A stretch of DNA of 64,000 nucleotides, taken from the NCBI GenBank assembly GCA_022393335.1, contig JAJEKB010021802.1, positions 234,352-298,351 on the forward strand. Direction: 5' to 3'. This DNA comes from Macrotrachela quadricornifera (taxonomy: Eukaryota > Rotifera > Eurotatoria > Philodinida > Philodinidae). The position numbers and the translations under genes are program-made. This document shows, piece after piece, positions 47,247-58,281 of the stretch (the stretch's first letter is position 1; every line of letters begins with the position of its first letter). Under the pieces are notes generated by a model that searched no databases, was not told the origin of the DNA, and worked only from the letters and a program-made list of their open reading frames with translations.

Positions 47247-49094
47247 ATGCACTTTGAATTATTGCCAAATGAACTTTTATTTAATTTATTTGAATTTTTC
47301 AATACAACTGATCTTCTTCGGGCTTTTCTTGGACTTAATTTTCGTTTAAATCAACTTATTTATAATCATTTTCGAACATATAGATTTAATTTTCAATCAA
47401 TATCAAAAGATAATTTTGATATTATATGTAAAGAATATCTTCCATCATATATTAATCATATTATTGTATTACGTCTTTCAAATGAAGAAATTATTGATTT
47501 AACTGAATTTATTCTTTCTCGTGGGTTTTTACTTAATCAATTTATTAATTTACAAATACTTTCATTATATTCTATTCATTCAATTGATGTATTAATTCGA
47601 ATAACATATCAATGTCTTGATCTTCCATATCTTACTCATCTTAATATAAATAAATGTAATATTGAACACAAATCTAAATGTATATATGATTTATTTATTA
47701 ATATATGGAATATGAAAGAACTTACTCATTGTAATTTAAATGATATTCATTTAAAACTTAAAACATTATGTGAAATATCTATAACTTCAACATCAATTAA
47801 ACATCTTTTTATTGAAAATATTCCAAGTGATTTAAATTGTTTATATAATTTATTTAAATATACACCATATATAGAAGAACTTTCTATAACAGTTTATTCC
47901 TATCTTGATAATATAGATTTAATATATCATTTTCCAACAATAACATCATTGAAAATATCTTTTCAAGGATCAATTAATTCGATGAAAGCTATTTTTTTAA
48001 TTATGTCAAATTTACATCGTTTAATAATCGATACACTTGATATATATTTAGATGGATATGGATGGGAAGATATTATTAATGATTATTTACCTAAATTAAA
48101 AATTTTTCAATTAAAAATGAAATTTGATGTTGGAGAAATTGATAATAATGTTGAACAAGGTGTTAATCAATTACTTGCTACATTTCAAACACCGTTTTGG
48201 ATTGAAGAACATCAATGGTATGTACAATGTCATTGGGAATCATCAGAAATTAGTACATGTATTATTCTTTATACACTTCCATTTGCTTTCAATACAATTC
48301 ATTATTTAAATGATTGTCAAATTAAATCAACATATATTAATCAAGAAGAATATTTATCATGTAAAAATGTTCAAACTTTTGAAAATAATTCTCAAAGAAG
48401 ATTTATATTTCATAATTTTAATCTTGTTTGTACTCAATATCCTAATATTTCTTCACTTGATATTGTACTTCCATTTTATGATTATCTTTATACACATAAT
48501 ATAACATTAAATAATTTAACTTCGTTAAGTATAACAATATTAACTCCTTCTGTTTATTATCAATTACAAAAATTATTTGATGGAGCACCTCGTTTACATT
48601 CAATACGAATTATATTTGTACAAAAATTATCCATTGAATTATTTCAATTAAAACATAAATCAATTCGTCAAATTGATTTTTTAGGTAAACAACTTAATTT
48701 TTGGAATCAATTTACCAAAGATAATTGTATTGCATTTACGAATTCTCTATTAGGACGTCAATGTGAAGTTCTTTCAATTGAAATAGAAGACCGATTTAGT
48801 ATTATTGATCTTATTCAAAGAATGCCATATCTTCGTGTATTAAATGTTCGATATAAAAATGATAAATGGGATTCAAATAAACGCTCATCAGTAGAATATG
48901 AATTTATTTATTGGTTACAAAAACAAATTCCATCAACATATAGAATTAGTATAAATCCAGAAAAATCATATTGTATACAAATTTGGATTAATCAACGAGA
49001 AAAATTATCGAAACGTCGTAATTCATTAACTAAATATAAATATACAGTTTCTCATTTCTTTACATCAGTTAACAGATTTTTTTCTAAAAAATAA
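47247..49094 (+). CDS. F-box-like protein with degenerate leucine-rich repeats, copy 2
   Basis: A single exon of 615 aa. The F-box-like start is FELLPNELLFNLFEFFNTTD, then LLRAFLGLNFRLNQL. It is collinear with copy 1 over the whole length: LTHLNINKC, LTHCNLNDIH, SDLNCLYNLFKYTP, PFWIEEHQWYVQCHWESSE, LGRQCEVLSIEIEDR, QIWINQREK. Only 346 bp separate the two genes, which lie in the same orientation, so this is a tandem duplication. Both reading frames are intact despite considerable amino-acid divergence, suggesting both are maintained. Likely an SCF substrate receptor, by family. Confidence 0.82.
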   Translation: MHFELLPNELLFNLFEFFNTTDLLRAFLGLNFRLNQLIYNHFRTYRFNFQSISKDNFDIICKEYLPSYINHIIVLRLSNEEIIDLTEFILSRGFLLNQFINLQILSLYSIHSIDVLIRITYQCLDLPYLTHLNINKCNIEHKSKCIYDLFINIWNMKELTHCNLNDIHLKLKTLCEISITSTSIKHLFIENIPSDLNCLYNLFKYTPYIEELSITVYSYLDNIDLIYHFPTITSLKISFQGSINSMKAIFLIMSNLHRLIIDTLDIYLDGYGWEDIINDYLPKLKIFQLKMKFDVGEIDNNVEQGVNQLLATFQTPFWIEEHQWYVQCHWESSEISTCIILYTLPFAFNTIHYLNDCQIKSTYINQEEYLSCKNVQTFENNSQRRFIFHNFNLVCTQYPNISSLDIVLPFYDYLYTHNITLNNLTSLSITILTPSVYYQLQKLFDGAPRLHSIRIIFVQKLSIELFQLKHKSIRQIDFLGKQLNFWNQFTKDNCIAFTNSLLGRQCEVLSIEIEDRFSIIDLIQRMPYLRVLNVRYKNDKWDSNKRSSVEYEFIYWLQKQIPSTYRISINPEKSYCIQIWINQREKLSKRRNSLTKYKYTVSHFFTSVNRFFSKK

Positions 49095-49220
49095 ACTTCT
49101 AATCATGTAAAATTATGTCTCAAAAGTTTTATCTCATCTTTTTTTATAGAATTTGCTTTTAAAACAAATAATATTAATAAAGAACTGTCTTTAGAAAGAT
49201 AAACCTTTTTTTATTTTATC

Positions 49221-49435
49221 TAATCCATTATTGCTTTTAATTTTAATCTTCGTCTTTGATTGCATCGTTTATTAAGTATAGAATCATGAACAATCGGCCA
49301 AATCATTGCTATATCATTTACTGAATAACTGAATTTTTGCTTAAAGGCATCTACGACAACGTAACAGAAAAATCTATATAATATCATTTAAAAACGTTAT
49401 TGATTACCTACCAAATAACTTTTTAATTCTTGGAC
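49221..49435 (-). CDS. Fragment of a small basic protein, unrecognised
   Basis: On the minus strand an exon at 49221-49350 joins across a 61-nt GT-AG intron to coding-like sequence ending at 49412. The joined frame reads KSPRIKKLFD then AFKQKFSYSVNDIAMIWPIV, a Cys/Arg-rich stretch (NKRCNQRRRLKLKAIMD) and TAG at 49221-49223. The 5' exon or start was not found. The in-frame junction and texture suggest a real terminal exon. No family was recognised. Confidence 0.35.
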
Positions 49436-49766
49436 TTTTACCAACTTTTTTGAAATAATTTCAAAATGTAACAAAATTTCACGCGTTTCCTAAACTTGAA
49501 TGTGAACAAAGAAAAAAAGGTACATTGAAACTGACAAGAAAAACTATAAAGTTTTATTACGACAATATAAAAATATATAAGACAAATTTTCAGTATTTCT
49601 CATTCATTGCTTGCTACTCGTTCCTGTGCCACGTAGTGGATAATAATAAAAATAATATTTTGCTCTATCATCTCATAAAAACATATGTCCTAATGAAATA
49701 ACATTCATATTTTATTAAACAGGAACAATTAGTTGAAATGTTTATCTTTATCAAAGAATATCATTA

Positions 49767-50259
49767 GCGAGGGAACATATGTAGGTAATCAAGCCGTTTA
49801 GATCCTATCTTTTGGCAATAAATAGATGTCGATGAGATATAAAAAACTCCGAAAGGATTTGTACCCTCGCATCTCTATTCTCGAGATATTGAATTTTTAA
49901 GATATATATGAAAGAAGAGAATGAAATGAAAAATGATTGTTTTTGAAAAAACACTAGAGTATTAGAGTAGAAAATTTTTTAAGTTTCATCCACTGCTTCT
50001 GCAACCTATTCTGAATTAAGAATTAGATCGCATCTTATCAGTAGCATTTATTTTCTTTCGTATAAACTTCTGCGATTTATAATTATATCAAATATAAGAT
50101 GAAGAATTTTGAGTACTCTATTGACTGATAAACAACGAGTAGAAGTATTACTGATAAGATGTAATCTGACTTTTAATTTGGAAGAGCCTACAGGAGGAGT
50201 GCACGAAACTTAAGAAATTTTCTACTTAACGGCTTGAATACCTAAATATGCTCCCTCGC
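49767..50259. mobile_element. Foldback MITE with gcgagggaac ends
   Basis: Inverted terminal repeats of about 40 bp: gcgagggaacatatgtaggt at the left and its near complement (acctaaatatgctccctcgc) at the right. Further interior matches include a stretch around gaatagatgcgatc on both sides. TA precedes the left end; the right flank does not show a clear TA. There is no coding frame. The end sequence CGAGGGAAC is shared with the large palindrome at 58282-59541, suggesting one family. Confidence 0.65.
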
Positions 50260-50588
50260 GAGAAAAAACGAAAAACATTTTTCAAGAAAAAGATTGATGA
50301 TAATCATCGAAAATTCTGACTAAAACTGAGGTGCTGAAGGAAAAAATGGCGCTTCTGTAAGAGCAGAAGACCAGTTATTTTCTCATATGTTTGTCTTAAT
50401 TCCGAACTTTTTGAAGGATGGGGTTCTTTAATTCAAATATCTATTTTTAATTTAACGGAAATCGTATTATTAATCTAAATAAGAACTTACTTCTTATTTG
50501 ATAATTATTAGAATTTCGCATAATTTATTTTTTAATAAAAAATAAAACATTATCATGACAATTATTTCAACAATTAAACGTTCGAACT

Positions 50589-51508
50589 TCATTCAATATT
50601 AAATTTTTGTACTCTATCATTGCCATTCTCAGCAATATAAAGATTATTCTGTCGATCAAATGATAAACCAACAGGACTTTGCAACTGGTTTGCTTCTCCA
50701 TTTGAGTTATTTCCACCGCAAATGACATTACCTTGTGTTGCTCCTTTCGGCCAACGCATTATTCGGTTATTGCTACAATCCGCCACATAGACAGTGCCTA
50801 ACCGATCGACAATTACTCCATACGGATTTGACAATTGTGCCAGGCTATTTCCTTGTCCTTGACCACCAGCAACCACAAGTCCTGCTTTGGCATCTTTAAT
50901 CCACTTCATTATACGATGATTGGAATAATCTGACACATAAACCGAATAGTCTTGATCGACGAATATATAGCTTGGACAATTAAGCTGATCAAGACGACTT
51001 CCACTCCCATTGCCACCTGCTACAACATTTCCGTCTGCATCTCCAATTTTCCATCGCTTCACTTCACGCTTTTCGTAGTCAGAAACATAAAGATAACCAT
51101 TGTTGTCCATTGTTAAGCCGTGAGAATTAACATTTGAGATAATTGTTTCTCCATTTTTGCTATTTTGGCGAGGCCATCGTACGATTCGTTTGTTTCCTTG
51201 ATCAGAGATGATCAAACAATCATCCGTTTTATCGACAATTACATCTCTTGGATTTGTCAGTTGATTATTTTGATTTCCAGATCCATTTCCACCAGCCACT
51301 ACTCGACCACTGGTTGCACCATATTTCCATTCTACAATCCGATGGTTTGCACAGTCAGCTATATAAAGTGTTTGATCATCATCAACATATAAACCCCATG
51401 GATGGTAGAGTTGATTTAATCCATTACCTTGTCCTTTTCCTCCAGCTAGAATGATACCATTTTGTGTCCATTTAGCATTGGCTGTAGTATTTGGAATATA
51501 TAATTGTT
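50589..51508 (-). CDS. NHL-repeat protein, 5' exon(s) unresolved
   Basis: One long exon on the minus strand, preceded by an acceptor (ttgcag at 51509-51514), encodes 306 residues and ends with TGA at 50589-50591. It consists of five to six NHL blades, each of the form GLxVDxxxxxYVxDxxNxRIxxW followed by AGGNGxGxxxxQL. Examples are LYIADCANHRIVEW, VYVSDYSNHRIMKW and VYVADCSNNRIMRW. NHL blades build a beta-propeller that binds protein or RNA. No RING or B-box is visible, so this is the secreted or propeller-only type rather than TRIM-NHL. A Cys-containing open stretch at 51803-51994 (minus) may belong to an upstream exon, but its phase does not join directly. Confidence 0.88.
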
Positions 51509-51514
51509 CTGCAA

Positions 51515-53190
51515 TTAAAAGAAGTTTTGTTAATAATCAATATTAGTTGATTTGTTCTAAAGATGTTTGAATAACAAAAAAATTGATCAAGCTTCGTTTA
51601 TTCTTTACATATTATATTTTTTTTTAATGCGTTACAAATACTCATTTTGTATATAAACAAAACCATATGAAGGCTAAAAACGTCTTCACATTCTCAAACT
51701 TCAAATTCATTTTTTATTTATTTCTAATTATAAACACAAAGCGTATATACATCCATCTTTATAGTAATTTTCAATGTCTTTTATTTCTTATTGTTGTTTT
51801 TGCTATACAATGACACTCACATGAATTTTGAAATACAAAATAGGATCACAATTCTCACAAGTATAGAGATAAAATGGAAACCATTGAGAACAATGCTGAT
51901 TCATGATCATCCATTTGTAACAGTCTATAGAAATATTATACGAGACACTTAAAAATGAATTACAAGATGCTACAAGGTCATCATGTATACTCACGGATTC
52001 CGTTCGGAAAAGTTAATAAAATTTGTAGATCCAAAACATTTTAATTTTCGTTATTCTGCTAGCAATGACAGCACAACCTCCCCTTATTTAGAAATTTATA
52101 GAGTTTATAGTTTATAAAAACGTTCTATTTTCCTTTTTTTTCTAAAATTACATGGAGTAGCTAGCTAAGTCCACTTATAATATAAATATAGTTCAAAAAC
52201 ACTCGCAACATCTATTTCTACCAAAGAATAAAACTTCTCTAGCGACTTCTTATTTATTATAAATACGACAAATGCTAATGATTCTAGTATAAGTTAAACC
52301 AAAAGATAAAATGTTTTTTTTTCATTTATCATTCACTAGTGAAGGTACTCGATGTTGGCCACGAAAATGACATATTTTATGTTTAAGATATTAGAAAACA
52401 ATGATCTTATGATTCTCTATGAGTTATCAACTTCGGATAGCGTAAAGTGCGATCAGATTTTATTCCCTGATCATCTATTTTATGTTTTAGCATTTTGGTA
52501 TTACCACTGTGAAAAATCCTTTGGATGAGCATTCTGAATCGAGACAAGCGTAAGACCACTCTTTTCCGATCCCGATCCTGGCCAAAGAAAGATTTTAAAA
52601 CCCGCTTATAACTCTATCTTTCTCGTAATTTTGTTGTGAATCTATCTTCGTTCTAATCCTACTTCACTTTCATCTCACTCTTAATCCTGTTTCGCTACTA
52701 TCGTAGTTCTGTCTCGATCCCGATGCTGTCCTGATTCTACTTCTGCTTCAATCAAAAAACTAACTTGGTCTCATTTTAGATCCTACATGCACTTTGACTA
52801 TCTCTACATAATGTGATCTTTCCACTGTTTAAAAAAAAACTTATGACATGATCTATAACAATTTGACATTCGACAGAAACCTTAGAATAATGTATAAATA
52901 ATTATTCCTAACAAAAAATGTTGGCTGGTATGCTGGTGAAAAAGCTGGTCCTCATCCCAGTTCCGTTCAAATTCTTGCAAGAAACTTGGATTCCGAGACT
53001 TTATACGTTATTTATCTCTATCGCAATCATTTTTACATTAATTTAAAGGAAAAAAATGTCTTCGTAAACCGTCGTTCTTGTTTCCAAACATTCTTATTGA
53101 AAAATTGACTAAAAAAATATTACTGATTATTGAACTGTGTTAAAATTCGATTGATCAACAAATAGACCAATCAAGTTTGGGTGTACTTGC
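51515..53190. other. Mostly non-coding region, pyrimidine-rich repeat patch
   Basis: A possible exon lies at 51803-51994 (minus; Cys- and aromatic-rich, with candidate donors gtgagtgt and gtgagtat), but I cannot place it in a gene. At about 52555-52760 there is a loose repeat of an atcctgattctacttc type. Nothing else was supported. Confidence 0.4.
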
Positions 53191-53632
53191 CAGGGTTGCC
53201 AATTGTACCCCATTTCGGGGTACAGTACCCCATTTCGCGATTCTGTACTCCAGAAAATTTTGTACCCCTGGGGTACATATTTTGTACCCCATTCGGGGTT
53301 TTATGTCTGCGACGCGATTAACTAATCTTCTAATGAAAATAAGTTATGTTTTGTAGTAAAGTTTTGTCATTTTCATAGAGACATCTATAATAAAATGTAT
53401 TGGTAAAGAACTGATCAATAGATATTAGCATATATTTTGTTTAATTTCGTCTTAAATTATTCGGTTATACAGACTATTTTTACTATGAACAATGAAATAA
53501 ATTTTAATGAATTTTTCTTCTTTTTTAATGTCTCATTGTTTCATCATTTTTTCTTATTATATTTAACAGATACATATTGTCTCAGAAATGCATTTAGTTT
53601 TAGATTTTCAATGATTTTGATACAATCTTCGT

Positions 53633-56600
53633 ATGGAGTTGAACAAGAATGATGAAATTGAAATTTCTGAAGATTCAATAACAACAACAAGTGAAGAGTC
53701 TTCTGGTTTTCGAAACAAATCAAGTACCAATATTAAAGAAAAAAAAATCAATTCATCAAAGTCAAAAAGACGTTGTATCTTCAACCAACAACGGTTAAAA
53801 GATCCTACATATACAGAGTTTCTCAGGGAATGTCGCGTTAATAAACATTTTGCTCATTGTTCTATATGTAAATCAGATTTTTCTATTGCTAATGGTGGTG
53901 TCTATTTGATAAATCGTCACATTGAACAAGCTAGTCATAAACGTTTAGCTGAAACTCAAGCAAAAGAAAAATGTAATGTACAACATTGATACGCAGTATA
54001 TTTTGTTGAATAAATTATTTTTTTTATTAAGCACGATCAATACACGATTTTATTCCACCATCATCAAAATTAACTAAATTAACTGCAGTTGAACTAAGTC
54101 TTGTTTACCACGGTGTTCGTCATGGATACAGTTATGTCAGTCAATCATGTACAATTGATCTTCTCAAAAAGATTTTTGATGAATCTCATATTGGACAAAA
54201 TATCACCTGTGGTAAAACAAAAGCACGTGAATTAACAGTAAATGTTCTTGGTGAGTTAATTCTATCTCTATCACTTCCAAGAAAAAAAAATTATCTATTA
54301 AAAGAAAAATACGAGAATTATTTAATATTTTCGTTTAAAAGACATTTATGCTCAATTTTAACTTGACTTCTTTATAAAATATACTATAATTTTAGCTCCA
54401 TTTTTTACTTCGAAAATTATTGAACAAGTTAATCAATCGTTTTTTTATTCTTTGTCTTTTGATGGTTCTACCAAGGGGAACATAAAGATGTTTCCATTCA
54501 TCATTAATTACTTTACAGTTCAATCTGGTATTGTAAGATCTGTATTAGAAGTTGTTGAACAACCACGTGAAGCAGCTGAAAATATTGTTGATACATTACG
54601 TGATGTATTAAAAAAACACAATCTTGATATTCAAAAATTGACATCTATTGGTGCTGATAACACAAATACAAATTATGGTCGACACCACTCGGTTTTTAGT
54701 TTTATAAAACGTGAAGTTTTAAATTTGTTTAAAGGTGATAATATAATTCAATAAACAATACTTCTATATATATATGGGAAACGGACAGTTGCTCGCATGG
54801 ACAGTTGCGCGCGGACAGTTGCGTGCGGACATTTGCTCGCTCGGACACTTACGCGCTAGGACTATTGCTCGCTAGGACACTTGATCGTTAGGACAGTTGC
54901 TCACTCGGACATTTACTCGCTGTACAAGCTATTACAAGAAATGTGAATGAAATAACGGAACAGAGACTAATAAAGAAAATTAATAATCAGTTTAAGAATG
55001 ATTATCGTCAGAAACAAATTGACTTAATTGTTGGGATATTTCTTTTGATTGATGATTTGACTATAATGATAGACTAAATTGAATAGAGTATATATATAGA
55101 AGTCGCACACGTTAAGAGAATCATTTCGCGAAAAGATATAATGTCAGTTAGTATAACAAAAACTTCTAAAAACGCACCTTTATTAATACGTAATGGTTAT
55201 TCATATACAATTGATCGGAAAAGTGAAACAAAGATTTTATGGAAATGTAGTTATGCCAAAAAATATGCCTGTCACGGACGATTACATACAAAATTAAACT
55301 ATGAATTCATTAAAACAGTTGGCCAACACGAAAACCATATTGGTAATTCACGATGTGAAGCAACTCGTAAATATTATGAACAACTACGACAGGAATCTGA
55401 ACAAAATCAAACGAATCCACATAATGTTTTAACACAGACAAATATTGGCGTACCAGATGAGGTGCTTATTTGTTTACCAAGTAATCATAATTTAAAACGA
55501 AATATTCGTCGTTGGCGTCAAGAACATACTACTGAACCAACACCGACAAACATTGACTTTCCTGTTGTTCCAGCAAAATATCATTATACAACACGTAACA
55601 CTTCTTTTTTTCAAAAGGATACTGGTCCAAGTTCAAATCGATTGTTGCTCTTTTTTACCGATGAACAACAAACCATTATGGAAAACGCCACAGTACGTTC
55701 TTTGAGATTTACTTTCAACTAATTAAATATTTTTCAGGATTTTTTCATCGATGGAATCTTTAAAGTTGTACCAGAGATTTTTTTTCAATTGTTCGCTATA
55801 CATGCAAGTTATCGTGATCATGTTCTACCAGTAGCATTTGTTCTTTTACCATCGAAAAAAGAAGAAATTTATCAAAAAATGGTAGACGAAATTCGCCAAT
55901 TGATTCCAGCATGGCAGCCACAGCGAATCATGATGGATTTCGAAAAAGCCACACAAAATGTTTTCGAACGTACATTTCCAGCAATTGAACTTAGTGGTTG
56001 TTATTTCCACTTATGCCAGAATGTTCTTCGTTTTTTACAAGTAAATTATTCTCATAACTAAAGTTTTTATTAATTTGAATCCATAATATTATTATTTTAG
56101 ACACATGGATTCAAGCAAACTTATGAAACAGATGTAACATTTGCTGATAATGTACACAAAATAATTGCATTAGCATTTATTGAACCAACTATGGTTATTG
56201 ATGGTTTTGAATTATTATGTTCCAAGCTTGATGATGATTATCAACAAATATTAGATTATATAGAAGACAACTATATCGGTCGAATACGTGGTCGCACAAG
56301 ACGACAACCATGTTATCCGATTGAATTTTGGAACATGGTAGCTCGTGTAAAACTTGATATGCATCGTACTAACAACCATGTCGAAGGATGGCATCGAAAA
56401 TTAAATTGTGCTTTTCAATGTTGCCATCCAACTTTATGAACATTCTTAGACAAATTAATTAAAGAAGAAAATAACGTACATGTGGACATTATTAATGCAA
56501 TGACAGGAAGACAACCACCTGCAGGAAAACACGAACAATTCAATCGACGACTTCGACAACTTGTAGAAAATCCACATCCAAACCTTTATGATCAAATAAC

Positions 56601-58268
56601 ATGCATTGGACGTTTGTTGTCTCTATAAAATCAATAATCTTTTTCTTTACATATCATTAATAACTCTTTGATAATTTTTGTTGTAATATTGTTCAAATTT
56701 CGTTTGCTATTCTCTGTTTAATATTCCACAATAATATCAGTATTGTTTATTTCTTTCTTCGGGCCACATATTCTCTCTAATTTATACTTTGCGAGTAAGT
56801 GTCCGAGTGAGCAACTGTCCTAACGATCAAATGTCCTAGCGAGCAATAGTCCTAGCGCGTAAGTGTCCGAGCGAGCAAATGTCCGCGCGCAACTGTCCAC
56901 GCGCAATTGTCCATGCGAGCAACTGTCCTAGACCCATATATATATATCTTTCTTTTCTTAGGAAATTGTTATTGTCATGTTCTATCCAATTCGGTCAAAG
57001 CTTCTCATCGACACTTACCAGTTGATGTTGAGTCGTATTTATCTCAACTATATAGCCATTTTAGTTCATCAGCTAAACGTGTTGTTGAATTAAAAGAGTA
57101 TTTCGAGTTTGTTGAAGAAGATTATTTAATAAGTATGGTGAACTCTTAATACTTTTATATAGATAAAAAAATGCCATTTGTTTAGCGTTTACTTCAGCAT
57201 ATTAAAGTTCGTTGGCTTAGTTTGTACAATTCAATTGATCGATTATTAAAAGTTTATGAACCATTATCTTCGTATTTTCGTGATACTAATGATGAAAATG
57301 AAGATACAACATGTCCATCAATGATCAAAACCTTTTTGTTGTCAAATATGTCCAAATGTACGTTATACTTTTTACAACAAATCTTATTTGATATTCAAAC
57401 TAAAAATTTGGAATTACAGCTATACAGTACATCAATTGCTGATTTACATAGAATTATCACAAGTTTACTCAAAAAATTAAATGATCGACTTGAACAAAAA
57501 TATTTTGGTTATAATACACGTTTATTATTAAATTCAATGTCAAAAGACGAACAAGAAGAAGCAACTTCTTCGTTTACAAAATATTTATCAAGTATCATTA
57601 AATATATAAATAAATATTATGTAGAACATGCTGTATTAGCTGAAACATTATCTATTTTCGGTATATTTTTTATGACTAAGCACGAAGAGATAAAAAGTAT
57701 TCCTTTGATTTTAGGAATCATCGAAATTGATCAAATTACATTCGATCAAATCGAACAATGTGTAGCTATTCTTGAACTTCAACTCGATCATGATAAATTA
57801 TTTGAGGAAATGATTAATTTACAATCTACATTTAAAGAGATTGTTTCTTATCGTGAATCACTATTTGTTCAAATACAAAAACATGTTGGTGGTCGTAATT
57901 GCGATGAAATTCAAGAAACAGATGAAGAAGAATTTGTTCATAAGTCATCAACACCAAATCATCAACATAATCATCATAGAATTCGACCAGATCAACTTTG
58001 GGCTTATTTGATCTCAAAAACAACAACAAAGTGTCCAGAAATAACAAAATTAGTTTCATTTATTTATTCTATTCCTTGTTCTAATGCTTTTACAGAAGGT
58101 GTATTTAATCATATGAAGCATTTATGGATACCTAGTCGAAATTTAATGTCAGTCGAAGCTGTTGCTGCTGAATTGCAAATAAGATTGAATTGTCAAATGA
58201 AATGTAATGATTTTTTTTCATTCGTACAAAATGAGCCTGAATTAATCAAATGTGCTCGAAGTCAATAA
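53633..58268 (+). CDS. hAT-family transposase-like protein with N-terminal BED-like zinc finger
   Basis: Five exons (53633-53972, 54032-54250, 54396-54734, 56962-57137, 57186-58268) keep one frame and give 718 aa. The N-terminal C-x2-C...H-x5-H finger (HCSICKSDF...INRHIEQASHKR) is BED-like. A helical region follows, then the RNase H-like core beginning YSLSFDGSTK with the first Asp, and later IGADNTNTN. CHVLSNSVKASHR fits the conserved C-x2-H insertion-domain start. The C-terminal dimerisation block reads IPCSNAFTEGVFNHMKHLW. Intron 3 (54735-56961) contains an entire MULE; removing it leaves an intron of about 60 nt. All exons are free of stops, so the gene may still be functional if the enlarged intron is spliced. 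A domesticated hAT gene is an alternative. Confidence 0.8.
54776..56935 (+). mobile_element. MULE DNA transposon with tandem-repeat inverted ends
   Basis: Inverted terminal regions of about 145-150 bp lie at 54776-54925 and 56793-56935. Each is an array of a motif of about 15 bp, with variants of ggacagttgctcgc. The arrays are mutual reverse complements. The element sits in an AT dinucleotide run (tatatatatat on both sides), so the TSD is 8-10 bp but cannot be fixed exactly. It lies inside intron 3 of the hAT gene. The interior encodes a FLYWCH-MULE transposase with a single nonsense codon. The end architecture matches that of the smaller element at 750-1610, although the repeated motif differs. 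Confidence 0.85.
55141..56628 (+). pseudogene. MULE transposase with FLYWCH-like finger, one in-frame TGA
   Basis: Three exons (55141-55692, 55738-56040, 56101-56628) keep one frame for 460 codons. Residues 1-70 are a FLYWCH-type zinc finger (NGYSYTIDRKSETKILWKC, CHGRLHT, HENH). The DDE core follows: FIDGIFKVVP (Asp 189), RIMMDFEKA (Asp 251), the C2H motif GCYFHLCQNV, and RTNNHVEGWHRK (Glu 380). TGA at 56437-56439 (codon 398) falls in HPTL-x-TFLDKL, where MULEs commonly have Trp. The frame then stays open to TAA at 56626-56628. All catalytic residues precede the stop, so a shortened protein might retain some activity, but the copy should be regarded as damaged. Confidence 0.88.
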
Positions 58269-58281
58269 AAATATAACTCTA

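Larger units (their letters stand above)
53191..58268 (+). mobile_element. hAT-type DNA transposon, interrupted by a MULE
   Basis: The left end is placed at cagggttgccaattgt (53191), which resembles hAT termini (CAGGGxTGxCCAA). It is followed by subterminal palindromic repeats of gtaccccatttcggggtac (about 53207-53300). The interior holds a five-exon hAT transposase gene. The right end was not found: 14 bp after the stop codon the sequence enters a foldback element, and no matching inverted terminus was seen beyond it. The element therefore looks truncated or its right end displaced. Confidence 0.65.

Noticed and set aside
51803..51994. First exon of the NHL gene
   Set aside because: Its donor phase does not join the 51508 acceptor in frame; left as an unplaced candidate.
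54776..54925. CRISPR-like array of short repeats
   Set aside because: Repeats are contiguous without unique spacers and are mirrored at 56793-56935; they are transposon ends in a eukaryotic context.
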